Source: Mesocentrotus franciscanus (lineage: Eukaryota > Echinodermata > Echinoidea > Camarodonta > Strongylocentrotidae). Taken from it: a stretch of DNA of 64,000 nt. The translations under genes and the position numbers were made by a program. Of this stretch, positions 40,555 to 52,161 are shown in pieces. Position 1 is the first letter of the stretch. Every line of letters begins with the position of its first letter. The notes under the pieces were generated by a model, which saw only the letters and a list, made by a program, of their open reading frames with translations, was not told the origin of the DNA and made no database searches. Where the stretch lies: positions 4,010,019 to 4,074,018 of the forward strand of contig CP137686.1 of assembly GCA_037976565.1 (NCBI GenBank). The letters are read 5' to 3'.

Positions 40555-43036
40555 GGAGTGGCATGACTCCGGTACAACCCGGGCGCAGTCCCGCAAGCTC
40601 AGATGTTCCTGGTTTCAGTCCAGCTGACAGTCCAGCCTGGTCACCCCAACCTCAATCTCCAGGCTCCCCAGCAGCCAGTCCATACATTCCATCCCCAGTT
40701 GGACCTTTGTCATCACCCAGCTACTCTCTAGCCTCACCTCCTTACCTAACATCACCAGCCACACATCAGAGTCTTGGGTATTTCCCTATATGTACGTCTT
40801 CGTCGTACTCATCAACCAGCCCTGGTTCACCAGCTAGTCCGGGCTGTTCATCACCAACCAGTTCAAGTTACTCGCCGACATCACCAGGTTACCCGCCAAT
40901 GTCACCGACTAGATCTAGACCTATCTATCCTCCAACTCCTTACTATTCACAAACATCTCCAAGGTATTCGCCGACGAGTCCAATTTATAACCCAACTTCT
41001 CCTAGTTATTCTTCGACTAGTCCAGGCTACAATACAAATCCTGATTATTATCCAAATAGTCCAAGCTCCATTCCTACAAGTCCTTACTATTCACAAACAT
41101 CTCCAAGGTATTCGCCGACGAGCCCAATTTTATTAAACCCAACTTCTACTTATTTGCCGAGTATATCTTTCTCACATTTGTCGCCAAGTTACAGTCCACA
41201 GTCGCCTAGCGATGCACCAACATCTCCAAAGAGTCCACGGTATTCGCCGACGAGTCCAAAATATAACCCAACTTCTCCTAGGCATTCTTCGACTAGTCCA
41301 TGCTACAATACAAGTCCTGATTATTATCCGAATAGTCCAAGCTCCATTCCTACAAGTCCTTACTATTCACAAACATCTCCAAGGTATTCGCCGACGAGCC
41401 CAATTTTATTAAACCCAACTCCTACTTATTTGCCGAGTATATCTTTCTCACATTTGTCGCCAAGTTACAGTCCAAAGTCGCCTAGCGATGCACCAACATC
41501 TCCAAAGAGTCCACGGTATTCGCCGACGAGTCCAAAATATAACCCAACTTCTCCTAGGCATTCTTCGACTAGTCCATGCTACAATACAAGTCCTGATTAT
41601 TATCCGAATAGTCCAAGCTCCATTCCTACAAGTCCTTACTATTCACAAACATCTCCAAGGTATTCGCCGACGAGCCCAATTTTATTAAACCCAACTCCTA
41701 CTTATTTGTCGAGTATATCTTTCTCACATTTGTCGCCAAGTTACAGTCCACAGTCGCCTAGCGATGCACCAACATCTCCAAAGAGTCCAAGGTATTCACC
41801 GACGAGTCCAAAATATAACCCAACTTCTCCTAGTTATTCTTCGACTAGTCCAGGCTACAATACAAATCCTGATTATTATCCGAATAGTCCAAGCTCCATT
41901 CCTACAAGTCCTTACTATTCACAAACATCTCCAAGGTATTCGCCGACGAGCCCAATTTTATTAAACCCAACTTCTACTTATTTGCCGAGTATATCTTTCT
42001 CACATTTGTCGCCAAGTTACAGTCCACAGTCGCCTAGCGATGCACCAACATCTCCAAAGAGTCCACGGTATTCGCCGACGAGTCCAAAATATAACCCAAC
42101 TTCTCCTAGGTATTCTTCGACTAGTCCATGCTACAATACAAGTCCTGATTATTATCCGAATAGTCCAAGCTCCATTCCTACAAGTCCTTACTATTCACAA
42201 ACATCTCCAAGGTATTCGCCGACGAGGCCAATTTTATTAAACCCAACTCCTACTTATTTGCCGAGTATATCTTTCTCACATCTGTCGCCAAGTTACAGTA
42301 CAAAGTCGCCTAGCGATGCACCAACATCTCCAAAGAGTCCAAGGTATTCACCGACGAGTCCAAAATATAACCCAACTTCTCCTAGTTATTCTTCGACTAG
42401 TCCAGGCTACAATACAAATCCTGATTATTATCCGAATAGTCCAAGCTCCATTCCTACAAGTCCTTACTATTCACAAACATCTCCAAGGTATTCGCCGACG
42501 AGCCCAATTTTATTAAACCCAACTTCTACTTATTTGCCGAGTATATCTTTCTCACATTTGTCGCCAAGTTACAGTCCACAGTCGCCTAGCGATGCACCAA
42601 CATCTCCAAAGAGTCCACGGTATTCGCCTACGAGTCCAAAATATAACCCAACTTCTCCTAGGTATTCTTCGACTAGTCCATGCTACAATACAAGTCCTGA
42701 TTATTAACCGAATAGTCCAAGCTCCATTCCTACAAGTCCTTACTATTCACAAACATCTCCAAGGTATTCGCCGACGAGGCCAATTTTATTAAACCCAACT
42801 CCTACTTATTTGCCGAGTATATCTTTCTCACATTTGTCGCCAAGTTACAGTCCAAAGTCGCCTAGCGATGCACCAACATCTCCAAAGAGTCCAAGGTATT
42901 CACCGACGAGTCCAAAATATAACCCAACTTCTCCTACTAGTCCTTACTCTAGTTATTCTTCCGACTAGTCCAGGCTACAATACAAGTCCACAATTACAAG
43001 TCCTGATTATTATCCGAATAGTCCAAGCTCCATTCC
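40555..43036 (+). pseudogene. Duplicated POLR2A CTD exon, expanded and disabled
   Basis: Begins GGAGTGGCATGACTCC, as exon 27 does, and for about 200 bp follows the same linker and heptad lead-in. The open frame runs 717 codons from the acceptor to TAA at 42705-42707. A single T to A change in a tyrosine codon made that stop. Heptads are degraded ([27 protein letters not shown]). Most of the length is a 276-bp higher-order repeat of 92 codons. After the stop, a 15-bp insertion and an extra C (about 42960) shift the frame. Differences between repeat units are mostly amino-acid changing, which suggests no protein constraint. No RPB1 core precedes it. A truncated transcript from the copied splice sites is conceivable. 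Confidence 0.85.
41079..43010 (+). repeat. 276-bp higher-order tandem repeat, seven units
   Basis: Units begin at 41079, 41355, 41631, 41907, 42183, 42459 and 42735, exactly 276 bp apart, each starting TTACTATTCACAAACATC within a base or two. 276 is 92 codons, so expansion kept the frame. Units 3-6 alternate two variants (AGTTATTC...GGCTAC with AATCC, against AGGTATTC...TGCTAC with AGTCC). The seventh unit is damaged. Confidence 0.93.
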
Positions 43037-43154
43037 TAGAGGATTATGTTATAATTTTATCTTAATTAAGGGTATCTTCTTTTATCTTATTTGTTTATAG
43101 ACCGTGATCATTGTTGAAGTCTACTGACCGACACAAATAGCCAGATCTTATTTA
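43037..43154 (+). repeat. 5' LTR
   Basis: Starts TAGAGGATTATG, ends CTTATTTA. Matches the 3' LTR apart from a few substitutions and a 4-bp difference. Unusually short for an LTR. Confidence 0.85.
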
Positions 43155-43325
43155 TGATCACGGTGACTATCAACCATGCCTGTCGTCGCTTGCCCCATCC
43201 CTGGGTGTGACTATACACTACCCCGGACCTTGAGACTGCCATCGTAGCTGCCTTGATTACTGCCCACAGCGCTTTCCACACCGCTGGACCTTCCGCCAAG
43301 GTGGAGAAGGTTAAATGCCCTACAG

Positions 43326-43700
43326 TTGCTGCGGCTGGCTCAAGTGAAGAATGGGCATACTTCTTGTCTCGATGGACCGATTATGTCGCGGCCACAAAGG
43401 TCACCGGCCAGCAGGGACAAGGTTATCCAGCTGCTCGAATGCTCGACAAACCCTATACATAGAGACATCACAAGATCAGCTGGTGGGAGTCTGACCGGCA
43501 AACACGTGGAAGATGTTCTGGCAGCCATCAAGAAGCTGGCAGTCCGTGAGGAGAACTCCATGGTGGCCTGTGTTGCGCTTCATAACATGCGCCAGGACCG
43601 AGATGAAACAGTACGCACTTATGGGGCCCGCCTATACGTGGCCAGGCAGACATCTGCAAGTTCCTCATCAGGTGCCCTGGCTGTGACGCTGACGTTAACT
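43326..43700 (+). pseudogene. gag-like remnant of the LTR element
   Basis: Capsid-like text split over frames: FLSRWTDYVAATKVTG in one frame, then AIKKLAVREENSMVACVALH and RDETVRTYGARLYVARQ in another. This fits the gag of Ty3/gypsy elements. Frameshifted and not functional. Confidence 0.5.
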
Positions 43701-43951
43701 ACACTGACGCCATCATGCTGGACGTCCTCACTCGGGGCATCAGCGACCCCGAAATCCAGCTTGACCTCCTTGGCAACTACGGAAAGGCCTCATTGTGGAT
43801 CAGCCGTCCCACTGGACCACCACGTGTACGACGACCTCTCCAATACGTGGCTCAAGAAACAGTCAGCGCCCCAGCCGTTCATTGACATGACCGTCAGGAT
43901 CGTGCCCGATGACTACAATGCCCTTGGTTTCGACCTATATCTACCCCTACA

Positions 43952-44404
43952 GTGTCTTGCTCTGTTTCTGCTATGGCAGACACAGGGTGCCAGAGCTGCC
44001 TTGCTGGTATGAAGGTCATCCGCCGCCTTGGGTTACGCCAATCGGATCTCCTACCAGTCGACATGAAGATGCGCACCGCTACAAAAGGCGGCATCTGGAT
44101 CCTTGGGGCCGCCATCATCCGTTTCTCTGTCAGAGGTGCTCAAGGGCAGGTTATTGAAACTCGGCAAATGACCTACGTCACGGACGGCTCTGACAGACTC
44201 TTCCTCAGCAAGGACGCATGCATCACCCTAGAGATCATTCCTGATACCTTCCCTACGTTGGGTACGACTCAGCCGGCACACCAGGTGGGGACGCAAGCAG
44301 CCCTCCAAGACGGCTCTGGAGGAACTTGTAACTGCCCTAGGTGTCAACGACCCCCCAACCTCCGACAAAGCTGCCATTTCCTGCCACTGGTGACAACCGT
44401 ATGA
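43952..44404 (+). pseudogene. Retroviral-type aspartic protease remnant of the LTR element
   Basis: The active-site motif ADTGCQS lies at about 43976-43996, followed by a hydrophobic strand and a GAAIIRFSV segment. It is separated by frame breaks from gag and RT. Confidence 0.65.
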
Positions 44405-44479
44405 AGCTACAACAGTACCTCCTCAAGTACTACCAATCGAGCACATTCAACACGTGTGAACATCAACCCTTGACCCTCA

Positions 44480-44920
44480 TGGACAGCCCTCCCTTGAAAC
44501 TGATGGTCAATCCTGATGCTGAGCCAGTTGCGCATCACACACCAATACCCGTTCCACTCCACTGGCGGGATGCTGTGAAAGCTGGATTGGATCATGACGT
44601 GCAGTTGGGTGTGCTGGAACCGGTCCCCATTGGCGAGCCTGTTGCCTGCTGTGTCATCGGATGGTAGCTTGCGCAAAGAAGAATGGCACCCCAAGACGGA
44701 CTGTCGATTTCCAGGCACTCAACGCCCACGCTACACGCGAGACACGTACACCACACACCAACACTATTCCACCAGGCTCGGTCGGTCTGTCCCACACAGG
44801 AGGAAGAAAACTGTCTTTGATACATGGAATGGTTACCATAGCGTGCCACTCTGCAGAGAGGACCGTCACCTGACCACCTTCATTACCCCCTGGGGCAGAT
44901 ACCGCTACATGACGTCATGA
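44480..44920 (+). pseudogene. Partial reverse transcriptase remnant of the LTR element
   Basis: Ty3/gypsy RT text in broken frames: IPVPLHWRDAVKAGLDHDVQ, KKNGTPRRTVDFQALN, and after a shift DTWNGYHSVPLCREDRHLTT and FITPWGRYRY. The part with the catalytic YxDD box and all of RNase H is deleted. A premature stop lies near 44667. Confidence 0.75.
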
Positions 44921-44941
44921 ACTCCCGGGTCCCCTCCGTGC

Positions 44942-45596
44942 ATGACTATATACTTCCAGTTTCGGGACGATCTTTATACAGTTGACGGCGTTGTGCTTTA
45001 CAAGGACCGCGTCGCTATCCCCCCCTCTCTCAGGGAGGAAGTTCTGACCCACCTCCATGCTGCCCACCAGGGCAGAGGCATCTGTCTTCTGGCCCGGCAT
45101 CACCCCTGCCATCTCCACCCTTCGTGCTAGGTGCGACCATTGTAATCGGATTGCGCCGTCCAACCCTAGTTCGCTGTCCGCTGACTTAAACGGTCTACCC
45201 ATTCCAATATATTTGTGCCGACTTCTTCCATTAATTATACAAAGGCTGCAATTACTTGGTTGTCGTCGACCGATACTCCAACTGGCCAATAGTTGAGAGG
45301 TCCACCCACGGCGCAGATGGCCTCACCACTTGCCTGCGACGCATCTTTGTCACATTCGGCATCCGCCACACGCCACGGACAAGACTGGGGTCGTGGTCGA
45401 GGTTCGCCAGTTCGACCAATACGTGATCCGCGTCGACGGCTCCAGGCCCCGGGCAGCCGCAGTTGCGGCCGCTCACGCCCGTCAGTGTCGCCCCCCAGTT
45501 GTCGCCTTCCCAGCCCCCAGACGGGCCAGTGCTCCTTCTAGGCGATCTACCCGTCGCCCAGCCAAACCCGCCTGGCACTCAGACTATGACATGTGA
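44942..45596 (+). pseudogene. Integrase remnant of the LTR element
   Basis: HHCC-type zinc domain pieces (LREEVLTHLHAAHQGR and a CDHCNR cysteine pair) split by a frameshift, then a catalytic-core start like VVDRYSNWP. Most of the core is deleted and a C-terminal basic tail follows. Confidence 0.65.
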
Positions 45597-45843
45597 CATT
45601 GACACTCGAACAATTTGCCTTATGTCTTCAATCTTTCAAATGATATTTGGCTATTGCATTTATCGTTTTGGTAGTTTTTGATGACATTCCGTCATGTACG
45701 TGTAAGGTTTCGTTTAGCCTGGTTCGCGTTCACGTTTATTGTTCTTACATTTGTAGCTTGTCGTTGATCAATGGATCATATTTTAAGTCTTTGTCGCACT
45801 GTTAGACTTTCGTTTCTTTTTGCACCAAAGACTTTGGGGGAGA

Positions 45844-45965
45844 TAGAGGATTATGTTATATTTTGATCTTAATTAAGGGTATCTTCTTTTATCTTATTTG
45901 TTTATAGACCGTGATCATTGTTGAAGTCTACTGATCGACCGACACAAATAGCCTGATCTTATTTA
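45844..45965 (+). repeat. 3' LTR
   Basis: Preceded by a polypurine tract and followed by the ATTCC duplication. The four extra bases relative to the 5' LTR lie near GATCGACCGAC. Confidence 0.85.
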
Positions 45966-46090
45966 ATTCCTACAACTACACGCAAGTCCTTACTATTTAC
46001 AAACGCTCCAAGGTATTCGCCGACGAGTCCAATTTATAATTCAACTCAGTCTCCTATTTATTTGCCGGGTAGTCTATCTTTCTCACATTA
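45966..46090 (+). pseudogene. Remaining 3' part of the duplicated CTD exon
   Basis: Continues the 276-bp unit after the LTR element (GGTATTCGCCGACGAGTCC, ATTTATTTGCCGGGTAG), with further indels. It ends at the Harbinger-like insertion. Confidence 0.75.
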
Positions 46091-46433
46091 GGCCATTAAA
46101 CAAAAATATTCATGTTTAGCGTCCCCGCCCGCTTCCTTTTTTGGGGCCGCCTGCCCTTTTTTTTCAATTTTTTTTTTTTTTTTAAATCTTAATAAAAAAA
46201 ACATGAAAAACATACTGCTAAAATGGTCTTTTTCTAAATAAAAAAGAAACAAACATAAATGCTGGGGCCATCTTGAAAAATAACCCGACTATAAACTGTC
46301 CAGCCAGTCGGGGAAAATGAACGGAGCGGCCATTTTGAAGAAAAAAAAGAAGAAAAAAGGGCCTCCTCGATCCTTCCTATTTTTCAAAAAGGCAGGACGC
46401 TATATAAATAAACATGTTTTTTTTTTAATGGCC
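46091..46433. mobile_element. PIF/Harbinger-like MITE with TTA duplication
   Basis: Left GGCCATTAAACAAAAATATT then CATGTTTAGCGTCC. Right GGACGC, AAACATG and TTTAATGGCC, its inverse. TTA flanks both ends (46088-46090 and 46434-46436). A 3-bp TTA target fits PIF/Harbinger. 343 bp, poly-A/T rich inside. Confidence 0.65.
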
Positions 46434-46984
46434 TTACAGTCGACCACAGTCCCCTATAGCTATCGAAATGGATTCTGTCTTTTATTTTATCTTATTTGAC
46501 CCGATGAAGTCTTACAAGCAAATATTCTTGAGCCAATTGACATTTTGACTATCTCTGTCGCCAGTGCGCATGGGTGGCATGACAAAAGTAAGAGCAAATT
46601 CAACTAGTATAGGGTGACCAATTAAGTTCGCGGAAATTTTTTAAATGTTAGGAAATGTGATATTCGATCCTTGATTTCTCATATTTTACACCAATTTATT
46701 TAGTTTAATTATAACCAAATGGACTGCAAAGTTTTTGACTATGAATTGGTTCAACTACAAAATTTATCGTCAAAGAATTCCGGAGATATCGCGATGTCGG
46801 ATCGCTATATATATATATATGAGACCCTAGTTCGCGCATGGGGGCTAACAGATGATTTATCATGATTTCCCACCCAATTCCATAAAAAAAAAATCTTCCC
46901 TGTGTAATTTTAGGTTCCTCTTTCCATTGATGGTATCAGATTTTTGAGATAGCGAATTAAGGTCAGTGTACGTGCTTAATATTG

Positions 46985-47066
46985 TTTTGAAATGCTTATT
47001 CTTTTAAATTTTCTCTATAGGCCTAGATAAAGAGGTATTTGTGAAAAATTAAGTTTTATATTTCAT
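46985..47066 (+). repeat. Block C copy of the POLR2A 3' UTR segment
   Basis: TGCTTATTCTTTTAAATTTT, AGAGGTAT and TTAAGTTTTATATTTCATCA match about 29660-29750 of the real 3' UTR. This shows that block C once held the entire gene end. Confidence 0.75.
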
Positions 47067-47207
47067 CAGGGCCCCGTCTTACAAATTAAGAGTTGATATC
47101 AATCAATCAACTATGTACATAAGAGATAGGAGACTGAAACTTGCGATTGATTGGAGGACTTGCAATTGATTTGGATCAATCGTAACTCTTTGTAAGACGG
47201 GTACCTG
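47067..47207. mobile_element. Short MITE (CAGGGCCCCGTCTTAC ends), block C
   Basis: Left CAGGGCCCCGTCTTAC, right GTAAGACGGGTACCTG. The interior GTACATAAGAGATAGGAGAC matches the copy at 8618. It interrupts the copied 3' UTR, which lacks it in A. Confidence 0.75.
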
Positions 47208-47454
47208 TCGAGTTTTAACATTTCGACTTACTGAAATTTTGGATTCACTAATCAGGAGATATGTATAGGCCTACTCTATATCTCTATTTCAAGTGAAGAT
47301 GTGTAAACTGAAGATGTTTTTTCTTTATCGTAAATATAATTTATGAGTAAAAATTGTATAGCAAATAATTATGTCTCCGAGTCTTTGTAATAGTAACATA
47401 AGATACCCCCCTTTCAGGAAAAAAAAACATTGGCATCTAGTCAATGATTCCAGT

Positions 47455-48845
47455 ACTCGAAATTCAAATTTTCTCCTGTTAAATCCATCATTTCTCTGCA
47501 GATTGAAACATCAGCAAGCATCATGATACAACAGCACACACTGAATGAATCTTAAAAACTATTTTTCCAGTATTAAAAAAAAAATAGAATGGTTTATAGA
47601 GCATTGAAACAAAATGATGAAAATGTTTGTGTACGTACTTTATTTCTTAATAAATGAATATTCCTAACAAGGAAGGAAAGCTTTCATGAAGAATTGTACA
47701 GAAACAGCAAACTATACTCAGTTGCATTATTTTCTTGTATTAATTCTAATGAAATAAACAAAACTGAATTTTAAATCTCGAGCATGATTGTTTTATTGTT
47801 GTTGCTGAGGTATACATTTAACAACTAAATTAATTATTCATACCCCTAGTAAATTTGATGTGTACGTGTTTGTGTTTTACATTACTCAAGAATGAAAGGT
47901 AGACTGGTTGAATTAGGGCCTTTGTTGAACCCTTTTAGATGTAAGCTTTAATATTTTGATACTTTAACCCTATTCCAACTGGGGGGTCAATTTGACCCCT
48001 GTAGTAATTTAGCGACTTCTCCGGAACCGCGGCAGATATAAATTTTTCCTTTCATGGCTTTTTTCTTTCGAGTCTTACGCATCTTTTAAAACAATTTTTT
48101 TGAAAATCGGACGTATAGTTACAAAGTAACGTGACCTTTTGTCTTTGCATGTCAGCCCGAAAATCGCTCATTTTTGTGATTTGTGTACAAAACATATGGA
48201 GATATCATTTTTCCTAAAAAGAGATAAAACATTGGTTATTTGGTCTTGTTTAAAGTTTAGGTGTTTGTTTTGGGGTCAATATAGTTGAATTGTAGTTAGA
48301 AATGAAATAAAACAACAAAAACAATAAAATACATAAGTTAAAAAAACAATGAAATACATAAGAAATTATCAAAACGAGAGATAACATAAGGAATAACCTG
48401 GCTCTTCCAATTTTTTTTTTTCGTATTATTATTCCAAATGGTCTAACAAGTATATGTAGCGAAAAAGAATGCTTAGATATGAAGAGAATATGATTTGTGG
48501 GTAAAAATGTGAATTTTAAGACCTTATTTGCATAAATTACCCTATGCAAATGAGTTAATTTTTTTCAAAAAATAGTAATTACAAAAGTATTCTATACACT
48601 TCACTTGACATGCATGCAAATTTTCGCGGCGATCGGCTGTGAAACGGCCGAGATCTTGGGGGTCAAATTGACCCCCCCCCTCCCCCCTCCCCCAGTAAAA
48701 ACCTGGTCTGAAATAGCCCAGTTGGAATAGGGTTAAATTTTCACATATTTGAAAAATTGGTGAGGATATGATTAATTTAGTTGTTAACTGTATATTGTGT
48801 TGCTTACTTGATTTGATATTGACGTCTGATTGTGCTTTTTCATTA
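47455..48845 (+). repeat. Block C copy of DNA downstream of POLR2A
   Basis: Matches 31205-31830, for example TCTCCTGTTAAATCCATCAT and the GGAAGGAAAGCTTTCATGAA segment, interrupted by the piggyBac-like MITE at 47968. Confidence 0.85.
47968..48732. mobile_element. piggyBac-like MITE at a TTAA site
   Basis: The ends CCCTATTCCAACTGG and CCAGTTGGAATAGGG are perfect inverse repeats, flanked by TTAA at 47964-47967 and 48733-48736. Blocks A and B show the intact site. CCC ends with a TTAA duplication are the piggyBac signature. 765 bp, no transposase. GGGGTCAATTTGACCCC-type sequence occurs near both ends. Confidence 0.9.
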
Positions 48846-48886
48846 TTGTGGAGAGAACGGAGTAAGTTGCTTGATTTAATAATGAA

Positions 48887-49750
48887 GTAGCTGTGCGAAG
48901 ATTTTAAAAACTAATTTTATTTTCATTATTGCAAAGGTGAAAATTTGATGGGACAATTTTATCAAAATTCAATGCTTGGAAACATTCGAAGTAATGATTA
49001 TCAATTACACCAGCAGACACCACCCCATAAAGAATGAACATATTTACAATGCTATTTTTTCTCAAATTATAATGAGTTAAGTGTATATAAATGTGATGGC
49101 ATTTCACACCATTCAAAAAGGGATATGAAACCGATTCTGATAACTAAAATCTTTTGTTTATAAATACACAGGATAGCTAGGGGTTAATGAACAATCAGAG
49201 GAACCACACTTTCAAATTGAAAAACCCCGGAATGATAGCATGGACGGCATTTGTTCCCTCTTGAAACGCCGAACATACACATGTACAGCGGTGCATGCAG
49301 CTGAAAATACAATGGCGTCTTGGTTTGTTTACAAGCGACGGATTCCTTTATTTTTTCATCGCTGCATTTTTCATCAAAATAATACCATGCGCGGGGTTTA
49401 GAGTGAGGCAATAGATTAGACATTTAACCTGACGGTAGTGAAGTAAGAGAAATCACTGAAGAGAAGATGACAAAACAGGCACTGAAAATGTGTGAGATGT
49501 CATGGGACATCGTCTGCTTGTGCAAATCATGTCTAACCTGTGATGTCACACATTTCAGCAGCGTTCGGAGAGCTCTATAGGTGCTATGCCGGCCTTACCG
49601 GGGCTGTATTTAAGCGTTTTGTAATTGATAATAATCATTACTTCAAAATGTTTCCAAGCATTGAATTTTGATAAAAGTGTCCAATCAAATTAAGTTTCAC
49701 CTTTGCAATAATGAAAATAAAGTTAGTTTTTAAAATCTTTGCACAGCTAC
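48887..49750. mobile_element. Large inverted-repeat element, block C copy
   Basis: Ends GTAGCTGTGCGAAGATTTTA and AAAATCTTTGCACAGCTAC. Same family and same place as 32345-34796 but without the nested Helitron-like element. Block B (about 38990) lacks it. Confidence 0.75.
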
Positions 49751-50227
49751 TGAGTAAAATTAAGGAAAGTATAGTGTTTGATGCCCATCGCAAACTGTAC
49801 GTGCTGACTGTGATCAAATTTTGAAAAGCATGCAATATCATCAGCATAGAAAATTGTAATATCTGAAATGTTTGTGATCGAGGCTGCTATATAATGGTCA
49901 CTAATAATGATGAAATTAAAATTGCCAAGTCTTCCAGTCCAAGAAAAGCTAATTTGAAATCGAGTCAGAGTCACTGGTCTGACATCACCACCATTTGTAG
50001 GCAGGCATCTGAGTCTTTTCTATGAAAGGAATGCCCACAATAATAACCCAACAACAAATAACGATTTTTATGATTTTACTATGCATACGACTAGAAGGAA
50101 TCCTACATTTCTAATGATGGTGCAAGTTTTTAAAAATTTGATAGTACATACTTTGATGGGCTTGAATTGTTTGACTGCTTGGATGTGTGTTGGGTAATTC
50201 AAGATCCCTTTGAGGTGAAGATGTAGG

Positions 50228-51823
50228 CAGGGGTGTCGATCACGGGGGGATGGGGATGATATATCCCCCAATATTTCAGGTGGGGGTGGCCTGTACAATC
50301 ATCCCCCAATAATTCACCATCAAAAACAAAAAAATGAAGAGAAAATTAACGATGAGAGCCCGATAGTTAATGGTTATTACTCGCAAGATGACCATCAATA
50401 TACACATTTTGCTATCTCATTTTCATAATACATACATATATAAATAGAAAACGAAGTAAATGAGACAACCGTATATGAGACAAGAATAAATTGAATTCTC
50501 GCTCATATGGCTTCATCAGGAATTGATGAATTTATTCAATTTATTCAATCAACAGCATCATAGAAATGCAGTGCGCCAAATGCAAAGCCGCAGCGTTAAA
50601 AAGCAACGAGCTAAATGTTAAGCGCGAAGCGCAAAAGTGCAAAAAGAAGTAGAGAGTGGGAGAGAGATAATGAGAGACAGAGAGGATAATAACCCAGGTA
50701 GCAAGCCCATGTGGGACCCACATGGATCCCATATTCTTGAAACATGGGCCCCATATGGAAAACCATCTGGGGCCCTAAGGCATCTGCACCCAAGAAGCAT
50801 ATGGGACCCATATAAGACAGATGGGACCCAGATGGGACCCATACCAAACTGGGCCCAAATGGGTATGCCCAGCTTAATCCCATCTGGTACCCATATTGGT
50901 TAACCCAGATATATCCCATGTGGGTTAACCCAGATTTTCCCCATGTGTTACCCATATGGGCATATTCATATTCTACCAATATGTGTACGCCCAGCTCATT
51001 CCCATCTGGAACCCATAAGGGCTGGCTCGATAGATCCCATATGGGTTACTAAATATTGGCCCCATATGGGATACATATATGGGTTCCATTTAATAGCCCA
51101 GATGGCACAAGTGACCCAGATCATCCCCATATGGGCTTGCTACCTGGGAAAAAGGGAAAAGGGGAAGAAACGGGCAGAAGAAAAAGGAAGGGGAAGAGAA
51201 AAGGAAGAAAGACAAGAGAAAGAGGGACATATATATTCCATCATTTCTTTCAGGGAACTGATGTGAATGGGCAATGAAAAAGAGGTTGACTTTAAAGTAA
51301 CCTGCGATGAAATATTGCTCATGTTTATTTCTTACAATGTCAAAATTACTTTACGGGATCCCCCTCCCTAAAAAGCTTAGGCATGGGTGATGGTAGGTAT
51401 GAGGTTAATGCATGATCAGGAATTAGTTGAGTGGATGGAAAAGAAGTGAGAAATAAGCTGAAAGAAACATGGAAAATTGCCATGGAATGATGGAAGGCAA
51501 TGTGAGACAGGCCCAACATGTTCTAAAACAAGTAATAATATTCAAGAATAGTTATGATTTCTTTCACCTAGGAGTTCTTCAAAAACTAATTAAAATCGAG
51601 TAAATAATCAATGTTACATTATTGACAGGGCTTAAAAGGAAAGTGAAAAGAAAAACAAGAAACAAAAAGATTGAATGAAATTTGGGACTTTTTGTTTATA
51701 ACACCCTTCCAATAATAATGCACCTTCTAAGACTGGTTATAGTTTTTGAAAAAAAATAGTGCTCAAAATAGTGCTTTTGGCACCTATCATCCCCCCAACC
51801 ACGGATACAAATCGACACCCCTG
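50228..51823. mobile_element. hAT-like element with 8-bp target duplication
   Basis: The ends CAGGGGTGTCGAT and ATCGACACCCCTG are inverse. GATGTAGG is duplicated at 50220-50227 and 51824-51831. An 8-bp duplication and CAGGGG ends are typical of hAT. The interior shows no recognisable transposase and holds the nested element at 50693. Confidence 0.88.
50693..51148. mobile_element. Nested inverted-repeat element rich in CATATGGG motifs
   Basis: Ends CCCAGGTAGCAAGCCCATGT and CATATGGGCTTGCTACCTGG are inverse. The interior is a series of diverged CCCATATGGG/CCCAGATGGGA units. Open frames on both strands here are repeat artefacts. Confidence 0.8.
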
Positions 51824-52161
51824 GATGTAGGCCTGTATTCATAAAAGTGGATCGAGCTGAAGCCTGTGCCACGGAGTCCACTGTTTTATAGGTTACCAAG
51901 TGTCAACCTCTCTATTCCTTAGATGCTTTACCGGTAATATGTACAAACAAATAAAGCTGTGAAATGATTCATAAGAATAAGAAATCAACTTGTGATGACC
52001 TAATTCTTGTATGTACATTTGACGGGAATTATAATTTGTATCGGATTGAGAGTTTGACACTTGGCACTTCATAAATAAGTAGACCCATTTTGTTGGGGTT
52101 CCTGCACTAGTGTAAAGAAGATTTAATGAATACTGGCTGTAGATCTCGTACTGTTAGAGTT

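Larger units (their letters stand above)
43037..45965 (+). mobile_element. Internally deleted LTR retrotransposon (Ty3/gypsy-like) inserted in the CTD copy
   Basis: Direct repeats of 118 bp (43037-43154) and 122 bp (45844-45965) flank about 2.7 kb. Host ATTCC is duplicated at 43032-43036 and 45966-45970, and the CTD repeat resumes after it. A purine tract (TTGGGGGAGA) precedes the 3' LTR. The interior keeps, in order and in broken frames, gag-like, protease, partial reverse transcriptase and integrase fragments. RNase H and the RT active-site half are missing. It cannot move on its own. Confidence 0.88.

Noticed and set aside
40774..42792. Series of 66-codon alternative-frame ORFs spaced 276 bp apart
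   Set aside because: Shadow frames of the 276-bp repeat; useful only as a marker of its period.
41079..43010. CRISPR-like array
   Set aside because: Period is 276 bp without unique spacers, the DNA is eukaryotic, and the repeat derives from the CTD exon.
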